Source of the DNA: Cytobacillus firmus DS1
Lineage (GTDB): Bacteria > Bacillota > Bacilli > Bacillales > Cytobacillaceae
NCBI RefSeq assembly: GCF_000565285.1
Contig: NZ_APVL01000008.1
Coordinates: forward strand, 1 to 64,000
Direction of reading: 5' to 3'
DNA: 64,000 nucleotides
The notes under the pieces were generated by a model. It had not been told where the DNA came from and searched no databases. It saw only the letters and a program-made list of their open reading frames with translations. This document shows positions 8,065 through 18,209 of the stretch, piece by piece. Each line of letters starts with the position of its first letter. Position 1 is the first letter of the stretch. A program made the translations under genes and the position numbers.

Positions 8065-8494
8065 TAAGGGATTTACAATGCTTGAATTGCTGTTTTCATT
8101 TTCAGTATTCTTATTGATTGTTTCCTTACTGACGGTCAGCTTAAATTTCATTTTCCAGAACTGGAAAATGGAAGCAAGGACACAAAGGCTAGAATGGCAT
8201 GTATTTATCAATCAGCTCAAAAAAGAAATCAGACTTGCTGATGCTGTAAATATTTCACCTGGTTCAATTTTATTAACGATAGATGGGAAAAGTGTGCTTT
8301 ATGAAAAATATGGATCTAACATGCGAAGGAGAGTGGATATGAAAGGCCATGAGATTGTCCTTCAAAAACTGGATGCCATTGCATTTACGTCTGTCAGTGG
8401 CGGAGTTGAAATAAGTGTTTCTGATAATTTTGATCAGAAGCATTCCGCGTCTCTTTATTACTTAATGGATATGGAGGATATTGATGTACCGTAA
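8048..8494 (+). CDS. comGF: ComGF, minor competence pseudopilin
   Basis: A 148-residue prepilin-like protein with SNKGFTMLELLFSFSVF at its N-terminus and a later RRRVDMKGHE segment typical of ComGF. I chose the GTG at 8048 because AAGGA lies 5 nt before it and this gives a normal short leader (MRYFSNKGFT). An ATG at 8015 in the same frame would add 11 residues and deepen the overlap with comGE, so it remains possible. Confidence 0.82.
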   Translation: MRYFSNKGFTMLELLFSFSVFLLIVSLLTVSLNFIFQNWKMEARTQRLEWHVFINQLKKEIRLADAVNISPGSILLTIDGKSVLYEKYGSNMRRRVDMKGHEIVLQKLDAIAFTSVSGGVEISVSDNFDQKHSASLYYLMDMEDIDVP

Positions 8495-8867
8495 TCAGGA
8501 GGGCTTTACTTATCCTCTTACTTTAACAATCATTCTGGCTGCACTCTTTCTTCTTACAATTCAATTAGACCAGTATATTTCCGAGAAAAGGATTGTTAAT
8601 CAGGCGGAAACCGTCATGATGCAGGAATACTACCTGCTGAGTTCCTATAAAAAAACAGAAAAAATGCTGAGTGAAAATGCAGAACCGGAAGAGTCAGGCG
8701 TATATTCGTTTAAAAAAGGATCGGTTTCCTATGAGATTTCTCCAGTGGCAACAAGCTTAATTCAGATTACCTTCAAAACAAAAATTGGCTCTGATAAGGA
8801 AATTTCCGGTTATGCTTACTATGACACAGACCTGCAAAAAATGATAAAATGGATTGAAAAAAACTGA
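8484..8867 (+). CDS. comGG: ComGG, minor competence pseudopilin
   Basis: A 127-residue prepilin-like protein starting MYRNQEGFTYPLTL with one hydrophobic helix. The ATG at 8484 has GGAGG 6 nt upstream and overlaps the comGF end by 11 nt; an adjacent in-frame TTG at 8481 is less well placed. As usual for ComGG, the consensus glutamate at +5 is missing. It is the last com gene. Confidence 0.82.
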   Translation: MYRNQEGFTYPLTLTIILAALFLLTIQLDQYISEKRIVNQAETVMMQEYYLLSSYKKTEKMLSENAEPEESGVYSFKKGSVSYEISPVATSLIQITFKTKIGSDKEISGYAYYDTDLQKMIKWIEKN

Positions 8868-8879
8868 GTGGGGATAAAG

Positions 8880-9377
8880 ATGAAGCCAATTTACTTAATC
8901 GGATTCATGGGTTCCGGCAAAACAACGATAGGAAAAGAGCTGGGAGCCTGCTTAAATCAGGAAGTAATTGATACAGATGAAGAAATAGTGAAGCGCGAGA
9001 ATAAAAATATTAATGATATTTTCGCGCAGCATGGAGAGGGATACTTCAGAAACCTTGAATCACTTATTTTACAGGAAATGGATGATAGAGCGGGAGTTAT
9101 AACCACTGGCGGTGGCATTGTAATAAATCCTGAAAACAGAAAAAGGCTTAGCGAAACAGGAATTGTTTTCTTCCTTTATGCTTCTCCTGAAGAAATCTTC
9201 AAACGGATTGAGAAGGATCATTCCAGACCGCTGCTGAAAGGCGATAAAAAAAGGCTGATCCGTGACCTTTATGAAAAAAGGATACCGCTCTATAAAGAAA
9301 CCGCTCATGTGGTCATTGATACAACTAATAAAGATAAAGCAGATATTATACAAGAAATAATAGATTGTTTAGAGTGA
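8880..9377 (+). CDS. aroK: Shikimate kinase
   Basis: This 165-residue kinase phosphorylates shikimate in the chorismate pathway. It shows the P-loop GFMGSGKTT (about residues 6-14), the DTDEEI shikimate-binding motif, the TTGGGIV block near 75, and the lid/adenine region SRPLLKGD. It lies 12 nt after comGG and may be cotranscribed with it. An in-frame GTG at 8868 is an alternative start, but GTGGGGAT then serves as the ribosome binding site for the ATG. Confidence 0.92.
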   Translation: MKPIYLIGFMGSGKTTIGKELGACLNQEVIDTDEEIVKRENKNINDIFAQHGEGYFRNLESLILQEMDDRAGVITTGGGIVINPENRKRLSETGIVFFLYASPEEIFKRIEKDHSRPLLKGDKKRLIRDLYEKRIPLYKETAHVVIDTTNKDKADIIQEIIDCLE

Positions 9378-9455
9378 AAACCCGTTGGACATACTTGTAA
9401 ATGATAAATAGCAGGCAGTTCTTGCAATTCTGTGCGGAAAAAGGCAGGTATGAAC

Positions 9456-9641
9456 ATGAAATCCAACGATTATGTAAAGTATCTTACACAGACAGTGGTA
9501 AAATATATTGATCAGCCAAAAGATGAGCGAAAACGGCATCGTATTGAAAAAAAGGACATGAAAGAACCATTTTTATTCAGATGGTTTGGAATGTTTTCTT
9601 ATCTGTTTTACTTGGGCATGAGAAAAAAGAAACATAAATAG
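9456..9641 (+). CDS. yqzE: YqzE-like small protein
   Basis: A basic 61-residue protein starting MKSNDYVKYLTQTVVKYID. It has a lysine/arginine-rich centre and one hydrophobic segment (FRWFGMFSYLFYLG). Sequence and position right after the comG cluster match YqzE of Bacillus, function unknown. The ATG at 9456 was preferred to one at 9450 on ribosome binding site spacing. A terminator follows. Confidence 0.75.
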   Translation: MKSNDYVKYLTQTVVKYIDQPKDERKRHRIEKKDMKEPFLFRWFGMFSYLFYLGMRKKKHK

Positions 9642-9648
9642 CTTTTAT

Positions 9649-9680
9649 GCAAAAGACCGGCTAAATTGCCGGTTTTTTGC
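9649..9680. terminator. Terminator between yqzE and yqhG
   Basis: GCAAAAGACCGGC, a TAAATT loop and GCCGGTTTTTTGC form a strong stem with a T run. It separates the convergent genes yqzE and yqhG and could work in both directions. Confidence 0.8.
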
Positions 9681-9684
9681 ATTT

Positions 9685-10479
9685 TTAGACTGCGTTGTCT
9701 GTCAGATAAAAGAGACCGCCATTTATGATGGAGATATTTACCTTTGGTTCATATTGCTCCTGAAGGGCTGTTTTTTCGTTTTCATAACTTTCTCCCTTTT
9801 CTTCTGCCTCTTCATAAAAATGTTCAAGAAGGGTGAGATCTTTTTGCCAGCGCTTCCGGGCTTCATCAGCCCATTTATGATCTTCTTGTTCAATTTCCGC
9901 TTTAATAAAATTTGCTACCCTGAATACTCCGCTCCCCGGCATAATAAGCGGAGACAGTGTGAACGAGTAGTCGGGGATTTTGGGCGTAAGGCTCATGCCA
10001 AGCAATCTGTCATGAAAACTTTCGACCATCTGGCCATTTATCAATTGGAGGCCGATGGATTTAAAGACATCCCGTTTTCGGTCGCATTGATAAGATACGC
10101 GAATGTTCATTCCCAGCCATGGTCTTAATGGAACCTGCTTTCCTGGTGCCTGCCGGTGATTTTCATATAATCGTATATAGCCTGCCAGGTTCCTGGCAGA
10201 ATCAAAGATCTGGTGAAGCCTCGGGGAGCCAAAATGAATGACTTCCCCCTTAATATGTGGGGGGGCCAGCTGCTGGTTTGTAATAAGCGTCAGCTGCATC
10301 GGGTTTGGAATTCCGCCTGTTTTTTCGAGATAATGCCAATAAAAGGGCCGATTCATCAGTTCCTTATCCAAATCAATCGTCAGCTGTACGGTCATATACC
10401 CAGGACCTTTATCAGTTATTTCACATCCATTTGCGTGAAAATACCTTTCAAGGAATTTATGAATTTCCTGTTGCTGCAT
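9685..10479 (-). CDS. yqhG: YqhG family protein
   Basis: A 264-residue soluble protein matching the Bacillus YqhG family, function unknown. It starts MQQQEIHKFLERYF and contains a conserved-looking central block (RPWLGMNIRVSYQCDRKRD) and an acidic coiled segment near 215-240. It overlaps the upstream yqhH by 23 nt, so the two are translated from one message. The constant pairing with an SNF2 helicase suggests a shared role, which is inference. Confidence 0.82.
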   Translation of the reverse strand: MQQQEIHKFLERYFHANGCEITDKGPGYMTVQLTIDLDKELMNRPFYWHYLEKTGGIPNPMQLTLITNQQLAPPHIKGEVIHFGSPRLHQIFDSARNLAGYIRLYENHRQAPGKQVPLRPWLGMNIRVSYQCDRKRDVFKSIGLQLINGQMVESFHDRLLGMSLTPKIPDYSFTLSPLIMPGSGVFRVANFIKAEIEQEDHKWADEARKRWQKDLTLLEHFYEEAEEKGESYENEKTALQEQYEPKVNISIINGGLFYLTDNAV

Positions 10480-12145
10480 TCAGTTCACCTTCTTTCAGAT
10501 CCTCCGCGAATTGAATCATGCTCGTCAAGTTCTCCATTTTGATTCTCATTTCACCTTCTGAAGCCGATCTTCCGAAAATATCAACAAGGTGATCGTCAAT
10601 ACTTCCAAATTCAAGCTTTGTTAAAATATCGTCCAGATCGCCGATGACTTTTTCGAAAAGATGTATTTTCTCATATAAAAGCTTCATTATGTGTTCTTCG
10701 ACTGTTTCTTTCGTGGCAAAATTATAAATCATGACATCCTTTTCCTGGCCGAGACGATGGATGCGTCCAATCCTTTGTTCGAGCCGCATTGGATTCCAGG
10801 GGAGATCAAAATTAATGATATGATTGCAGAATTGCAGGTTTATTCCTTCTCCTCCGGCTTCGGTTGCAATCAGTACTTGAGCATTCTTTTGGAAAAGCTC
10901 TCTCATCCAGTCCTTTTTTCCTCTTTTAAATCCTCCCCTGAACGGAACCGATGTGATCCCATATTGCTTTAAAAACCACTGCAGGTACATCTGCGTTGCC
11001 CTGTATTCAGTAAAGATTATGACCTTGTCATTTATTTTCTGTATTAATTCCAGTGCTTTTTGAGCTTTGGAGTTTTGCTGGACAGCTTCTACTTTTTTAA
11101 TAAGGTATTGTATCTGCTCCTGAAAAGCTATTGAAGGCTGTTCCTGTCTTTTCAGCATATTCTGAAGTGTAAAATAGACAGCTTCTCTGCTTGAGCATGC
11201 CTCTCTTTGCAGCGTCATCACTGAAAACTGGCTGGAACTGACCCAATTTTCTTCATTCCGCAGCTCTGTTACGGCTTCATAAAGTTCACGCTCTGCCTGC
11301 GAAAATTCAATCGGTATGGTTTCCACATGTCTTTTGGTCCATTCAATCCCGGTATCTGCCCTGCGGTTGCGGATCATTACTTTGTTTACGAGTTCCTTTA
11401 GATGTGCATCATCGTTCAAAGATCGTGAGTCCTTTTTATAATTCTCATAAAAAGCTGATTCATTGCCAAGATGTCCGGGTTTAAGCAGGGACACAAGATT
11501 GAAAATCTCACTGATTCGATTCTGAATGGGTGTTGCTGTTAATAGGAGGCAAAACTTCTTTTTTAGGTTTTGTACAAATTCATAGTTTTTCGTTTTATTA
11601 TTTTTTAGCTTGTGAGCTTCGTCTATAATGATCAGGTCATAATCAAGGCTGTAAATAATGTCCCGATGAGGATTGCGCTTGGCTGTATCGATGGATGATA
11701 CCACAACGTCGCATTGTTCCCATACATAGCTTTTCCGCTGTGCCACAGCCGGTATAAAAAATTTGCTGTTCAGCTCCATGGCCCATTGTGAAACGAGGGA
11801 AGCTGGAACGAGTATAAGGACTTTTTTTACAAGTCCCCTGATCATATATTCCTTTAATATCAGACCAGCTTCAATCGTTTTTCCAAGACCGACTTCATCA
11901 GCCAGAATCGCTTTGCCATTCATGCTTTCGACTACCTGTTTGGCCACTTCCAGCTGATGGGGAAGAGGAGTAAGGCTCGGCAGATGCTTAGGAGCCTGCA
12001 GGCCTTCAAAGTCAGGAATAGTTGTATGGGTTTCAACCTCAACAGCCAGTTTATAAAGCTCCCAGTTTCCCCATGGACCGTCGTCATCAATTCTTTTTAA
12101 GAATTCATCCTGCCAGGCAGAATCAAAGCCAATTTGCACTGTCAT
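10457..12145 (-). CDS. yqhH: YqhH, SNF2-family helicase/ATPase
   Basis: A 562-residue superfamily 2 ATPase of the SNF2/RapA type. It has Walker A DEVGLGKT (83-90), motif Ia LVPASLVSQW, Walker B DEAH (175-178), motif III LLTATPIQN, and the C-terminal motifs EAGGEGINLQ and QRIGRIHRLGQ. Such proteins remodel protein-DNA or polymerase-DNA complexes. At 562 residues it is a bare motor, lacking the flanking domains of full-length RapA. It leads the yqhH-yqhG pair and is divergent from gcvT. Confidence 0.88.
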   Translation of the reverse strand: MTVQIGFDSAWQDEFLKRIDDDGPWGNWELYKLAVEVETHTTIPDFEGLQAPKHLPSLTPLPHQLEVAKQVVESMNGKAILADEVGLGKTIEAGLILKEYMIRGLVKKVLILVPASLVSQWAMELNSKFFIPAVAQRKSYVWEQCDVVVSSIDTAKRNPHRDIIYSLDYDLIIIDEAHKLKNNKTKNYEFVQNLKKKFCLLLTATPIQNRISEIFNLVSLLKPGHLGNESAFYENYKKDSRSLNDDAHLKELVNKVMIRNRRADTGIEWTKRHVETIPIEFSQAERELYEAVTELRNEENWVSSSQFSVMTLQREACSSREAVYFTLQNMLKRQEQPSIAFQEQIQYLIKKVEAVQQNSKAQKALELIQKINDKVIIFTEYRATQMYLQWFLKQYGITSVPFRGGFKRGKKDWMRELFQKNAQVLIATEAGGEGINLQFCNHIINFDLPWNPMRLEQRIGRIHRLGQEKDVMIYNFATKETVEEHIMKLLYEKIHLFEKVIGDLDDILTKLEFGSIDDHLVDIFGRSASEGEMRIKMENLTSMIQFAEDLKEGELNAATGNS

Positions 12146-12332
12146 AAAAACAGCTCCTTTTATCTATATAAAGATATTGCCCAAACCTTATTAAGGTGGT
12201 ACGATGTTAATAGCTTTGAAAGTTTTGAAAGTTAACACATTACATTTAGTTAACCGAAATAATGGCCGCTTTGTTTTTTCTGTTTGGTATAAGTATGACC
12301 ATCTTGGAAAATTTTATAAATGCGAATGATAA

Positions 12333-12482
12333 CAAGGGGAGAGACTACGTTTGTAGCGCCGAAGGAGCAAGCAAAATCTGTGAATCTCTCAGGCAAAAGA
12401 ACTCTTGTTTGACGCAGCTCTGGAGAGTGCTTTTTAATAAGCCACCCAAGGGGAAAGCCGGTTTCGGTAAACTTTCAGGTGC
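12333..12482 (+). ncRNA. Tandem glycine riboswitch
   Basis: Two consecutive glycine aptamers lie in the gcvT leader. The first contains GGGGAGAG, GCGCCGAAGGAGCAAG and the CUCUCAGGCAAAA-GAACU core. The second contains AGCCACCCAAGGGGAAAGCC followed by ACUUUCAGGUGCAAGGACAG. These are the conserved blocks of the gcvT RNA family. An intrinsic terminator follows directly, so glycine binding should permit readthrough into the cleavage operon. Confidence 0.93.
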
Positions 12483-12484
12483 AA

Positions 12485-12529
12485 GGACAGAGATCTTCTC
12501 ACAATTGAGGGGATACTCTGTCCTTTTTT
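12485..12529 (+). terminator. Riboswitch-controlled terminator upstream of gcvT
   Basis: The arms GGACAGAG (12485-12492) and CTCTGTCC (12516-12523) are followed by six T residues. The 5' arm overlaps the end of the second glycine aptamer, giving the expected on/off switch. Confidence 0.88.
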
Positions 12530-12572
12530 ATGTTCCTAAAACAATTTAAAAAGATTTAAGGGGGACGAGTAA

Positions 12573-13676
12573 ATGTCACAGTTAAAACGCACGCCTTTAT
12601 TCGAGGTGTACAAAGATTACGGAGCAAAAACCATCGACTTCGGCGGCTGGGACCTTCCTGTTCAATTCTCAAGCATTAAAGAAGAACATGAAGCAGTCCG
12701 TACAAAAGCCGGCCTTTTTGATGTATCCCATATGGGTGAAATCGAAGTGAAGGGGACGGACAGTCTTAAATACCTTCAAAAAATGATGACGAACGATATT
12801 TCCAAATTAAAGAACTCAGGTGCTCAATATACAGCCATGTGTTATGAGAATGGCGGAACTGTTGATGATTTACTTGTCTATAAAATAGAAGATGACCACT
12901 ATTTGCTTGTCGTGAATGCATCCAATATTGAAAAGGACTACAAATGGCTGCAGGATCATGCAGAAGGCAATGTGGAGTTGAAGAACCTTTCAGAAGATAT
13001 GGCACAGCTGGCGATTCAGGGGCCGCTTGCAGAAAAAGTGCTCCAAAAGCTTGCCGGCACGAATCTGTCGGATATCGGATTTTTTAAATTCCAGCAGGAT
13101 GTTGATTTGAATGGCAAGAAAGCGCTTGTCTCCAGAACAGGATATACAGGAGAAGACGGATTTGAAGTCTATTGTGATGCCAAGGATGCAGCCGCATTAT
13201 GGAATGAAATTCTTGAAGCCGGCAAAGAAGAAGGCGTTCTCCCATGCGGACTTGGCGCAAGAGATACCCTTCGCTTTGAGGCCAACCTGGCATTATATGG
13301 CCAGGAGCTCTCACCTGATATCACACCGCTTGAGGCAGGAATCGGCTTTGCTGTCAAGGTGAATAAGGAAGCGGATTTTATCGGAAAAGAAGTGCTTAAG
13401 AATCAAAAAGAAAACGGGGTGCCGCGCAAGCTGGCCGGAATTGAAATGATTGACCGCGGTATTCCGCGCCATGGATACCCAGTATATAAAGGAGTAGAAC
13501 TGATCGGAGAAGTGACAACAGGCACACAATCTCCGACGTTAAAAAAGAATATTGGCCTTGTTCTTATCAAAAAAGAGCATGCGGAGCTTGGAACTGAATT
13601 GGAAGTGGAAATCCGCGGCAAAAGATTGAAGGCTAAGATTGCAGCAACACCTTTTTACAAAAGAGAAAAAAACTAA
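12573..13676 (+). CDS. gcvT: Aminomethyltransferase (glycine cleavage T protein)
   Basis: This 367-residue T protein transfers the methylene group from aminomethyl-lipoyl-GcvH to tetrahydrofolate and releases ammonia. The start [17 protein letters not shown], the [10 protein letters not shown] block, [10 protein letters not shown] and the [13 protein letters not shown] motif are all classic for GcvT. It is first in gcvT-gcvPA-gcvPB behind the glycine riboswitch. Length matches the family. Confidence 0.95.
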   Translation: MSQLKRTPLFEVYKDYGAKTIDFGGWDLPVQFSSIKEEHEAVRTKAGLFDVSHMGEIEVKGTDSLKYLQKMMTNDISKLKNSGAQYTAMCYENGGTVDDLLVYKIEDDHYLLVVNASNIEKDYKWLQDHAEGNVELKNLSEDMAQLAIQGPLAEKVLQKLAGTNLSDIGFFKFQQDVDLNGKKALVSRTGYTGEDGFEVYCDAKDAAALWNEILEAGKEEGVLPCGLGARDTLRFEANLALYGQELSPDITPLEAGIGFAVKVNKEADFIGKEVLKNQKENGVPRKLAGIEMIDRGIPRHGYPVYKGVELIGEVTTGTQSPTLKKNIGLVLIKKEHAELGTELEVEIRGKRLKAKIAATPFYKREKN

Positions 13677-13692
13677 CCGGGGGGACAAAATG

Positions 13693-15039
13693 ATGAAACA
13701 TCGCTATTTACCGATGACAGAGTCTGACCAGAAAGAAATGCTTGAAAAAATCGGCGTCAGTTCTGTAGAAGAATTATTCAGTGATATTCCCGAAAGTGTA
13801 AGATTTAAGGGCGAATATAAAATTAAGCCGGCGAAATCAGAGACAGCTTTACTGAAAGAGCTGACTAAAATGGCTCAGAAAAATGCGGATCTTCGCACAA
13901 ATACATCTTTCCTTGGTGCGGGAGTTTACGATCATTACATGCCTGTCATTGTCGATCATGTATTATCCCGATCAGAGTTTTATACTGCCTATACTCCTTA
14001 CCAGCCGGAAATTTCCCAGGGAGAGCTGCAGGCAATTTTCGAATTCCAGACCATGATCTGTGAATTAACAGGAATGGATGTTGCCAACTCATCCATGTAT
14101 GATGGCGGAACAGCTCTTGCTGAAGCAGCCATGCTAAGCGCAGGCAGCACACGCCGGAAGAAAATACTAATCTCAAGCGCAGTCCACCCTGAATCTAAGG
14201 AAGTAGTCAAAACATACGCAAAGGGCCAGTATATTGAAGTGATTGAGATCCCTCATAAAGATGGCACCACTGACCTTGAAGCACTAAATGAAATGATTGG
14301 CGATGATATCGCAGCTGTGATTGTACAGTATCCTAACTTTTTTGGCAGAGTCGAGCCTTTAAAAGAGCTTGAGGAAATTATTCATGCCCACAAGTCCATG
14401 TTTGTTGTTTCAAGCAACCCGCTTGCTCTTGGCGCGCTTACTCCTCCAGGAAAATTCGGAGCAGATATCGTAGCAGGAGATGCTCAGGTTTTCGGTATTC
14501 CTACTGCTTTTGGAGGCCCTCATTGCGGATATTTCGCCGTAACATCCAAGCTGATGAGAAAAGTGCCGGGACGTCTTGTCGGACAAACGGTAGACGATCA
14601 GGGACGCCGCGGCTTTGTGCTTACCCTTCAGGCGCGTGAACAGCATATACGTCGTGATAAGGCAACATCCAACATCTGTTCCAATCAGGCTCTGAACGCA
14701 CTGGCGGCATCTGTAGCGATGACTGCTCTCGGCAAGAAGGGCGTAAAGGAAATGGCTGCTGCCAATATGCAAAAAGCCCATTATGCAAAACAGAAATTTA
14801 AGGCTGCCGGCTTTGAAGTTCCATTCGAAGGCCCTTCATTTAATGAATTTGTCATCAAGCTGAATAAGCCTGTTAAAGAAGCAAATCAAGCGCTTCTTGA
14901 AAAGGGCATTATTGGCGGCTACGATTTGGGCAGAGATTATGCTGACCTGAAAAATCATATGCTTGTTGCTGTTACGGAATTGAGAACGAAGGAAGAAATC
15001 GATGCATTCGTTAAAGAAATGGGGGATTACCATGCATAA
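13693..15039 (+). CDS. gcvPA: Glycine dehydrogenase (decarboxylating) subunit 1
   Basis: A 448-residue N-terminal half of the P protein, the PLP enzyme that decarboxylates glycine. In Bacilli P is split into two genes. The start MKHRYLPMT and the [12 protein letters not shown] and [11 protein letters not shown] motifs are typical. I chose the second of two tandem ATGs (13690, 13693), which gives the usual length; a GGGGGG ribosome binding site suits both. It lies 16 nt after gcvT and overlaps gcvPB by 8 nt. Confidence 0.95.
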   Translation: MKHRYLPMTESDQKEMLEKIGVSSVEELFSDIPESVRFKGEYKIKPAKSETALLKELTKMAQKNADLRTNTSFLGAGVYDHYMPVIVDHVLSRSEFYTAYTPYQPEISQGELQAIFEFQTMICELTGMDVANSSMYDGGTALAEAAMLSAGSTRRKKILISSAVHPESKEVVKTYAKGQYIEVIEIPHKDGTTDLEALNEMIGDDIAAVIVQYPNFFGRVEPLKELEEIIHAHKSMFVVSSNPLALGALTPPGKFGADIVAGDAQVFGIPTAFGGPHCGYFAVTSKLMRKVPGRLVGQTVDDQGRRGFVLTLQAREQHIRRDKATSNICSNQALNALAASVAMTALGKKGVKEMAAANMQKAHYAKQKFKAAGFEVPFEGPSFNEFVIKLNKPVKEANQALLEKGIIGGYDLGRDYADLKNHMLVAVTELRTKEEIDAFVKEMGDYHA

Positions 15040-16492
15040 GGAAGATCAGCCACTCATCTTTGAATTAAGCACAGAAGGCCGTATCGGCTACAGCCTGCCT
15101 GAAATGGATATTCCGGAAATTGATTTGAGCGAACTTCTTCCCAAAGGCTATCTGAGAGAAGAAGAGCCTGAGCTGCCGGAAGTGTCTGAACTTGATATCA
15201 TGCGTCATTATACTGCACTTTCCAAACGAAATCATGGTGTTGATTCCGGATTTTATCCACTTGGATCCTGCACAATGAAATATAACCCTAAAATCAATGA
15301 GAATGTAGCGCGCTTCAACGGTTTTGCCCACGTGCACCCGCTGCAGGATGAAAGCTCTGTTCAAGGTGCACTGGAATTGATGTATGATCTGCAGGAGCAT
15401 CTGATTGAAATTACAGGAATGGATGAAGTTACACTTCAGCCGGCTGCAGGAGCACACGGAGAATGGACCGGATTAATGATGATCCGTGCTTATCATGAAG
15501 CGAATGGCGATACCAAACGTACTAAAGTGGTCGTTCCTGACTCTGCTCACGGAACAAATCCAGCATCCGCAACAGTTGCAGGTTTTGAAACAGTAACTGT
15601 TAAATCGGATGAAAATGGATTGGTCGATTTAGAGGACCTGAGAAGAGTGGTTGGCGAGGATACTGCTGCTCTAATGCTGACTAACCCGAATACTTTAGGT
15701 TTGTTTGAAGAAAACATTCTTGAAATGGCAGAGATTGTTCACAGTGCCGGCGGAAAGCTATACTATGATGGAGCTAACCTGAATGCTGTACTTTCAAAAG
15801 CACGCCCTGGAGATATGGGATTTGACGTTGTTCACCTTAATCTTCATAAAACATTTACAGGACCACATGGCGGCGGCGGACCGGGATCTGGCCCTGTCGG
15901 CGTAAAAGCGGATCTGATCCCATACCTTCCGAAGCCTGTTTTGGTTAAGAATGGTGACCAGTATGAATTTGATTATGACCGCCCGCATTCAATCGGCCGC
16001 GTGAAGCCGTATTACGGAAACTTCGGCATCAATGTCCGGGCTTATACTTATATCCGTACAATGGGGCCGGATGGACTGAAGGCAGTCACGGAAAATGCGG
16101 TACTAAACGCAAATTATATGATGAGAAGGCTTGAGCCATTCTTTGACCTGCCATTTGACAGACATTGCAAGCATGAATTCGTTTTAAGCGGAAAGCGCCA
16201 GAAGAAGCTTGGCGTACGTACATTGGATATTGCCAAGCGCCTTCTTGATTTTGGCTACCATCCGCCAACCATCTACTTCCCGCTTAACGTGGAAGAGTGC
16301 ATAATGATCGAGCCGACAGAAACAGAATCAAAAGAAACGCTTGACGCTTTTGTCGACGCCATGATTCAAATTGCAAAAGAAGCTGAGGAAAACCCTGAGA
16401 TTGTTCAGGAAGCACCTCATACAACAGTAATTGGCCGTCTGGATGAAACAATGGCTGCAAGAAAGCCGGTTCTTCGTTACCAAAAACAATAA
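15032..16492 (+). CDS. gcvPB: Glycine dehydrogenase (decarboxylating) subunit 2
   Basis: A 486-residue C-terminal half of P protein carrying the PLP-binding lysine in [16 protein letters not shown] (near residue 275). Other family marks are the [13 protein letters not shown] and AHGTNPASA motifs. It assembles with GcvPA to load GcvH lipoate. The ATG at 15032 has GGGGG 7 nt upstream and overlaps gcvPA. A strong terminator follows. Confidence 0.95.
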   Translation: MHKEDQPLIFELSTEGRIGYSLPEMDIPEIDLSELLPKGYLREEEPELPEVSELDIMRHYTALSKRNHGVDSGFYPLGSCTMKYNPKINENVARFNGFAHVHPLQDESSVQGALELMYDLQEHLIEITGMDEVTLQPAAGAHGEWTGLMMIRAYHEANGDTKRTKVVVPDSAHGTNPASATVAGFETVTVKSDENGLVDLEDLRRVVGEDTAALMLTNPNTLGLFEENILEMAEIVHSAGGKLYYDGANLNAVLSKARPGDMGFDVVHLNLHKTFTGPHGGGGPGSGPVGVKADLIPYLPKPVLVKNGDQYEFDYDRPHSIGRVKPYYGNFGINVRAYTYIRTMGPDGLKAVTENAVLNANYMMRRLEPFFDLPFDRHCKHEFVLSGKRQKKLGVRTLDIAKRLLDFGYHPPTIYFPLNVEECIMIEPTETESKETLDAFVDAMIQIAKEAEENPEIVQEAPHTTVIGRLDETMAARKPVLRYQKQ

Positions 16493-16501
16493 TAAACAAG
16501 A

Positions 16502-16528
16502 GGCCCCGTCAAACTGACGGGGCCTTTT
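16502..16528. terminator. Terminator between gcvPB and yqhL
   Basis: GGCCCCGTC, AAACT and GACGGGGCC form a 9-bp GC-rich stem followed by TTTT, between convergent genes. Confidence 0.85.
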
Positions 16529-16540
16529 CAAATAACACTA

Positions 16541-16924
16541 TTATTTTTTCGCCTTCACTTTTCCGGACCATTTTTTAAATCCGCCCTGCAGGTGTGAAAG
16601 GTCTTTGTAGCCTTTACGGTGCAAAAACTGGGCAGCTCTCGCACTTCTCATGCCGCTCTGGCAATATAAGTAGACTGGCTTGTCCGGACGCAATTCTTTC
16701 ATGCGCATCTTCATTTGTGAAAGCGGTATATTGCGTGCACCTAAAATATGGCCGTTTTCAAATTCATTTGGTTCGCGAACATCGATTAACTGGGCTTTTC
16801 TATAGCCTTCTCTAAACTGGTCTTCAGTAAGCGTTTTAACAATCCGGCGCTGATAAAACCATGTTATGACAGAATAGGTAATGATTGCACCCAAAATGAT
16901 AAGAATGAAATAAAGTGTTTCCAA
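16541..16924 (-). CDS. yqhL: YqhL, membrane-anchored rhodanese-like protein
   Basis: A 127-residue protein with an N-terminal membrane helix (about residues 4-22) and a cytoplasmic rhodanese domain. The active-site loop CQSGMRS (near residue 88) keeps the catalytic cysteine, so sulfur transfer is possible. The start is a TTG (complement of 16922-16924), with AAAGGAG 9 nt upstream. It lies between gcvPB and lipM as in B. subtilis. Confidence 0.85.
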   Translation of the reverse strand: METLYFILIILGAIITYSVITWFYQRRIVKTLTEDQFREGYRKAQLIDVREPNEFENGHILGARNIPLSQMKMRMKELRPDKPVYLYCQSGMRSARAAQFLHRKGYKDLSHLQGGFKKWSGKVKAKK

Positions 16925-17106
16925 TATGTCTTTCTCCTTTCACGCATAGGTAAGCCAACTAATATTATATAAGTCTTTCCTGATTGGAGTAAAGGAAATC
17001 AGGTAAATTTGTTCTGGAAATTCAACTTGCTTTAAATTTCATCGGAATTTTGTTAGACTAATAACCGCAAATGACCAGTTAAAGAATTTGAAAATGAGGG
17101 TTACAT

Positions 17107-17943
17107 ATGACTAAAGAAGTTTGGCGGTTTATCGATTCAGGAGAAGGTTCGCCTTCTTTTAATATGGCTTTGGATGAGGCTTTGCTTGACTGGAATAGCG
17201 AAGGCAAAATGCCTCCTGTAATCCGGTTTTACGGCTGGTATCCCGCAACTCTTTCAATTGGATACTTCCAAAAGGTTGAAAAAGAAATAGATATGGAAGC
17301 AGTGAAGAAGCATGGCCTGGGCTTTGTCCGCAGACCAACAGGGGGAAGAGGTGTGCTGCACGAACATGAACTCACATACAGTGTAATTGTTCCTGAAGCC
17401 CACCCGGAAATGCCGACTACAGTGACCGAAGCGTACAGAGTCATATCTGAAGGAATTCTAAAAGGTTTTCACGCACTGGGAATGGAAGCTTATTTTGCCG
17501 TACCAAGGACGGCTGAAGAAAGGGACTCTCTAAAAAATCCAAGATCTGCTGTTTGTTTTGATGCACCAAGCTGGTACGAACTTGTTGTAGAAGGCCGTAA
17601 GGTAGCAGGTAGTGCGCAAACAAGACAAAAAGGTGTAATACTTCAGCATGGCTCTATTTTGCTTGATTTAGATGAAGACAAGCTGTTCAGCTTGTTCAAA
17701 TACCCTAATGACCGGGTAAAAGAGAGAATGCAAAAGGCTTTTAAAAATAAGGCTGTTGCCATAAATGAGCTGACAGCAGAAAATATTACGCTTGAACAGG
17801 CTAAGGCAGCTTTCAAGAAGGGGTTTGAGGAAGGCCTGGACATTGTACTCGAACCTTACGAGCTTTCAGATGATGAGATGGCATATGTCCAAAAAATTGC
17901 AAAAGAAAGATATGAAAGTGATGACTGGAACTATAAGAGATAA
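17107..17943 (+). CDS. lipM: LipM, octanoyl-[GcvH]:protein octanoyltransferase
   Basis: A 278-residue member of the LipB/LplA cofactor transferase fold. It moves octanoate from acyl carrier protein to GcvH, the first step of lipoate synthesis in Bacilli. The catalytic Cys150 (SAVCFDAPS) falls at exactly the position known for B. subtilis LipM. The [18 protein letters not shown] block and KVAGSAQ lysine are present. Its products are needed by the glycine cleavage and Bkd complexes encoded nearby. Confidence 0.93.
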   Translation: MTKEVWRFIDSGEGSPSFNMALDEALLDWNSEGKMPPVIRFYGWYPATLSIGYFQKVEKEIDMEAVKKHGLGFVRRPTGGRGVLHEHELTYSVIVPEAHPEMPTTVTEAYRVISEGILKGFHALGMEAYFAVPRTAEERDSLKNPRSAVCFDAPSWYELVVEGRKVAGSAQTRQKGVILQHGSILLDLDEDKLFSLFKYPNDRVKERMQKAFKNKAVAINELTAENITLEQAKAAFKKGFEEGLDIVLEPYELSDDEMAYVQKIAKERYESDDWNYKR

Positions 17944-17966
17944 AAGCGGCTAAGTCGCTTTTTCTC
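17943..17966 (+). terminator. Terminator after lipM
   Basis: AAAAGCG and CGCTTTTT flank a short loop, ending in TCTTTTTTT. The stem begins at the stop codon. Confidence 0.65.
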
Positions 17967-18127
17967 TTTTTTTAATGAATATTTTTCCAAATGCTGAACA
18001 AAAAAAAGTGCAAGCTTCAAAATATATTAAAATTTATCGTTATTTGTTGGAAACCGGCACCTAACTCTGTTTTTCTTCAAATTCTAGTATTTTTAAAGTT
18101 TGACAAAACGATAATTAGTTGAACTTA

Positions 18128-18143
18128 ATACAACATGTAGTAT
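18128..18143. promoter_or_regulatory. Candidate NrdR box 1 (nrdJ promoter)
   Basis: The sequence ATACAACATGTAGTAT is an imperfect palindrome matching the NrdR consensus ACACWATATNTWGTGT at 13 of 16 positions by eye. It lies between a TTGACA (18100-18105) and the nrdJ start. Confidence 0.5.
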
Positions 18144-18160
18144 TGTCGAAAATATTAAAG

Positions 18161-18176
18161 GCACTATATATTGATT
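18161..18176. promoter_or_regulatory. Candidate NrdR box 2 (nrdJ promoter)
   Basis: GCACTATATATTGATT contains the exact core CWATATATWG of the NrdR consensus. Its centre is 33 bp from box 1, about three helical turns, as in known tandem NrdR sites. Confidence 0.55.
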
Positions 18177-18209
18177 TTGTGGTTTAAGGTATGGTAACTT
18201 TAGGGTACT

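Noticed and set aside
7822..8211. Minus-strand frame across comGE/comGF
   Set aside because: It is opposite the conserved com operon and has no ribosome binding site.
12262..12549. Open frame of 95 codons upstream of gcvT
   Set aside because: It coincides with the glycine riboswitch and its terminator; the conserved RNA motifs explain the sequence.
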